NCBI GenBank assembly: GCA_900320055.1
Contig: ONQS01000026.1
Span: 1 to 54,200, forward strand
DNA length: 54,200 nucleotides
Direction: 5' to 3'
Source: an uncultured Prevotellaceae bacterium
GTDB taxonomy: Bacteria > Bacteroidota > Bacteroidia > Bacteroidales > Muribaculaceae
Under the pieces are notes generated by a model that saw only the letters and a program-made list of their open reading frames with translations, made no database searches and was not told the DNA's origin. The position numbers were made by a program, and so were the translations under genes. Positions 53,152 to 54,200 of this stretch are shown one piece after another. Within the stretch, counting starts at the first letter, position 1, and every line of letters starts with the position of its first letter.

Positions 53152-53168
53152 ACCCTTCCCTAATGACA

Positions 53169-53206
53169 ACGCCAGCAACCCCCAAGAGAAGTTGCTGGCG
53201 TTTTGT
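53169..53206 (+). terminator. Terminator of the parAB-mltD unit
   Basis: The stem AACGCCAGCAAC/GTTGCTGGCGTT is followed by TTGTTT. Confidence 0.82.
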
Positions 53207-53230
53207 TTCATTCCAATAGCCTAGAACCGA

Positions 53231-53983
53231 TCACAAGGCCACATCCGCAGTCAAGTCCACAATCACCTCTCTGGCAATCAGCAGACCGGCAGCAGCCGGT
53301 ACAAACGCATTGCTGCCAGGCTGCTTCTTCCCATCCACATAGACAGGCACATCCCGATTGAGACGCGGCTCCTCCTCACTATACACACACTTGAAGTGAT
53401 GAATCCCCTCGCGATGCAGCAACTTGCGCAGCATGCGAGCCAGCGGATCGATCCGCGTCGAGTCAAAATCAGCCACCCTAAACGCCATCGGATCCATCTT
53501 ATAGGCCGCACCCATCGAGCAGATATGCGTCACACCCAGCCTCAAGCAGCGCCGCGCAATCTCCATCTTGGCCGTGATCGTGTCCAGGCTGTCCACCACA
53601 TAGTCAAAGCACGAGAGATCGATCTCATCAGCATTCTCAGGCAGATAAAACATCTTGTGAACACGAACCACACACCGCGGATTGATGTCCGCTACCCGCT
53701 CGGCAGCCACATCCACCTTAGCACGGCCCAGCGTGCTATGCAGCGCATAGATCTGCCGATTGATGTTAGACACACTCACCGTATCGTCATCAATCAGATC
53801 CAAGGCACCAACTCCACTGCGCGCCAGCGCCTCCACCACATAACCACCCACGCCACCGATGCCAAACACAGCCACACGGCAATTGGCCAGACGCTCCATA
53901 GCCTTGGCGCCCAGCATCTTCTCGGTCCGCGCAAACGGATTCTCGACTGAACTCAATTTCCTTTCCATTGCAGAATCATTCAT
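53231..53983 (-). CDS. tcdA: tRNA threonylcarbamoyladenosine dehydratase (ThiF/E1-like)
   Basis: A 250-aa ATP-dependent enzyme that cyclises t6A37 to ct6A in tRNAs. The nucleotide fold FGIGGVGGYVVEALARSGVG is followed by LIDDDTVSVSNINRQIYAL, the canonical TcdA/CsdL pair. The later segment SMGAAYKMDP is also typical. The start is ATG 53983 (MNDSAMERK) or ATG 53968. A TACTTTTG box at 53991-53998 lies 7 bp before the first. With mtaB in the window, two enzymes here act on t6A37. Confidence 0.93.
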   Translation of the reverse strand: MNDSAMERKLSSVENPFARTEKMLGAKAMERLANCRVAVFGIGGVGGYVVEALARSGVGALDLIDDDTVSVSNINRQIYALHSTLGRAKVDVAAERVADINPRCVVRVHKMFYLPENADEIDLSCFDYVVDSLDTITAKMEIARRCLRLGVTHICSMGAAYKMDPMAFRVADFDSTRIDPLARMLRKLLHREGIHHFKCVYSEEEPRLNRDVPVYVDGKKQPGSNAFVPAAAGLLIAREVIVDLTADVAL

Positions 53984-53990
53984 TGCAACG

Positions 53991-53998
53991 CAAAAGTA
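53991..53998 (-). promoter_or_regulatory. -7 promoter element of tcdA
   Basis: The minus strand reads TACTTTTG, an exact TAnnTTTG match seven bases before the upstream ATG. Confidence 0.55.
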
Positions 53999-54094
53999 CT
54001 AAAAACCACCGCTATAACACACATCACACACCTCAAAAAAGACCCACCACACAAAAAAACCACATTTTTTTGCCCACGTTTCAAAAAATTCACT

Positions 54095-54102
54095 TACCTT
54101 TG
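54095..54102 (+). promoter_or_regulatory. -7 promoter element of tRNA-Leu
   Basis: TACCTTTG ends 13 bases before the tRNA. A TTTG at 54069-54072 is 22 bp upstream. Confidence 0.6.
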
Positions 54103-54115
54103 CACCCGCTTACAC

Positions 54116-54200
54116 GCCCAGATGGCGGAATCGGTAGACGCGTTGGTCTCAAACACCAATGGGGTAACACCCGTGCCGGTTCGACCCCGGCTCTGGGTAC
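54116..54200 (+). tRNA. tRNA-Leu (CAA), 3' end cut by the window
   Basis: The acceptor stem GCCCAGA pairs with TCTGGGT (first pair G.U). The D-arm is GGCGGAATCGGTAGACGC. The anticodon arm TTGGT CTCAAAC ACCAA gives anticodon CAA. A long variable arm (class II) and the T-arm CCGGTTCGACCCCGG follow. The discriminator A is present, but the last CCA bases lie beyond the edge. Confidence 0.95.

Overview
The window looks like a chromosomal segment of an anaerobic, gut-type member of the Bacteroidales. I infer this from several signs. Almost every transcription unit begins with the Bacteroidetes promoter element TAnnTTTG. SecD and SecF are fused. There is an FrdCAB/SdhCAB-type fumarate reductase, a reversed-domain rubrerythrin and a single-domain arabinose-5-phosphate isomerase. 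The secreted proteases end in dockerin-like repeats. Coding DNA is fairly GC-rich and the spacers are AT-rich. Muribaculaceae or Prevotella-like is my best guess, but the sequence alone does not fix the family. No rRNA, CRISPR array, prophage or complete insertion sequence was seen.

Layout. 1-356 is a gene-free, hairpin-rich stretch that shares a ~60 bp repeat with 31963-32022. 357-7614 holds pgeF (minus) divergent from recF-dciA-like-thioesterase, then kdsD, a PfkB-fold gene, a TPR/GDPD fusion frame, and a convergent GYF/CD225 membrane protein. 7789-11277 is the fumarate reductase operon (minus). 11470-14652 is a DUF3098-uppP-truB-queA operon (minus). 14813-20711 is an rnr-mtaB-glycosyltransferase-aldo/keto reductase operon (minus). 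21021-28144 (plus) carries two GH25 lysozymes, cvpA, aroA and two calcineurin-like phosphoesterases. 28145-31808 has an orphan LuxR-type DNA-binding protein, mscL, gapA, a 37-aa rubredoxin and rubrerythrin. 32240-38499 (minus) has secDF and a polyferredoxin/Tat-exported aldo-keto reductase pair. 38724-47914 (minus) is a secreted protease island: one C10 cysteine protease and three M6 metalloproteases, each ending in two dockerin-like repeats. 48471-53151 (plus) is parA-parB-DUF5683-mltD. The right end has tcdA (minus) and a tRNA-Leu(CAA) cut by the window edge.

How the genes work together. Envelope functions dominate: undecaprenyl phosphate recycling, Kdo precursor synthesis, GH25 and MltD peptidoglycan enzymes, Sec export, MscL and secreted proteases. 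Anaerobic redox genes form the second theme: fumarate reductase, rubrerythrin/rubredoxin, two ferredoxin-tailed aldo/keto reductases and a membrane polyferredoxin. tRNA modification (queA, truB, mtaB, tcdA) and chromosome maintenance (recF, dciA-like, parAB) are the third. Tandem paralogues recur (GH25 x2, phosphoesterase x2, M6 x3, rubredoxin domain x2), so local duplication has shaped the region.

The points I would look at first are the dockerin-capped protease island with nearly identical dockerin DNA in two divergent genes, a candidate ~70-nt small RNA between its operons, the stop-less TPR/GDPD fusion, the PfkB-fold protein without its catalytic GAGD motif, the polyferredoxin with an internal twin-arginine segment, and the MITE-like and structured repeats.
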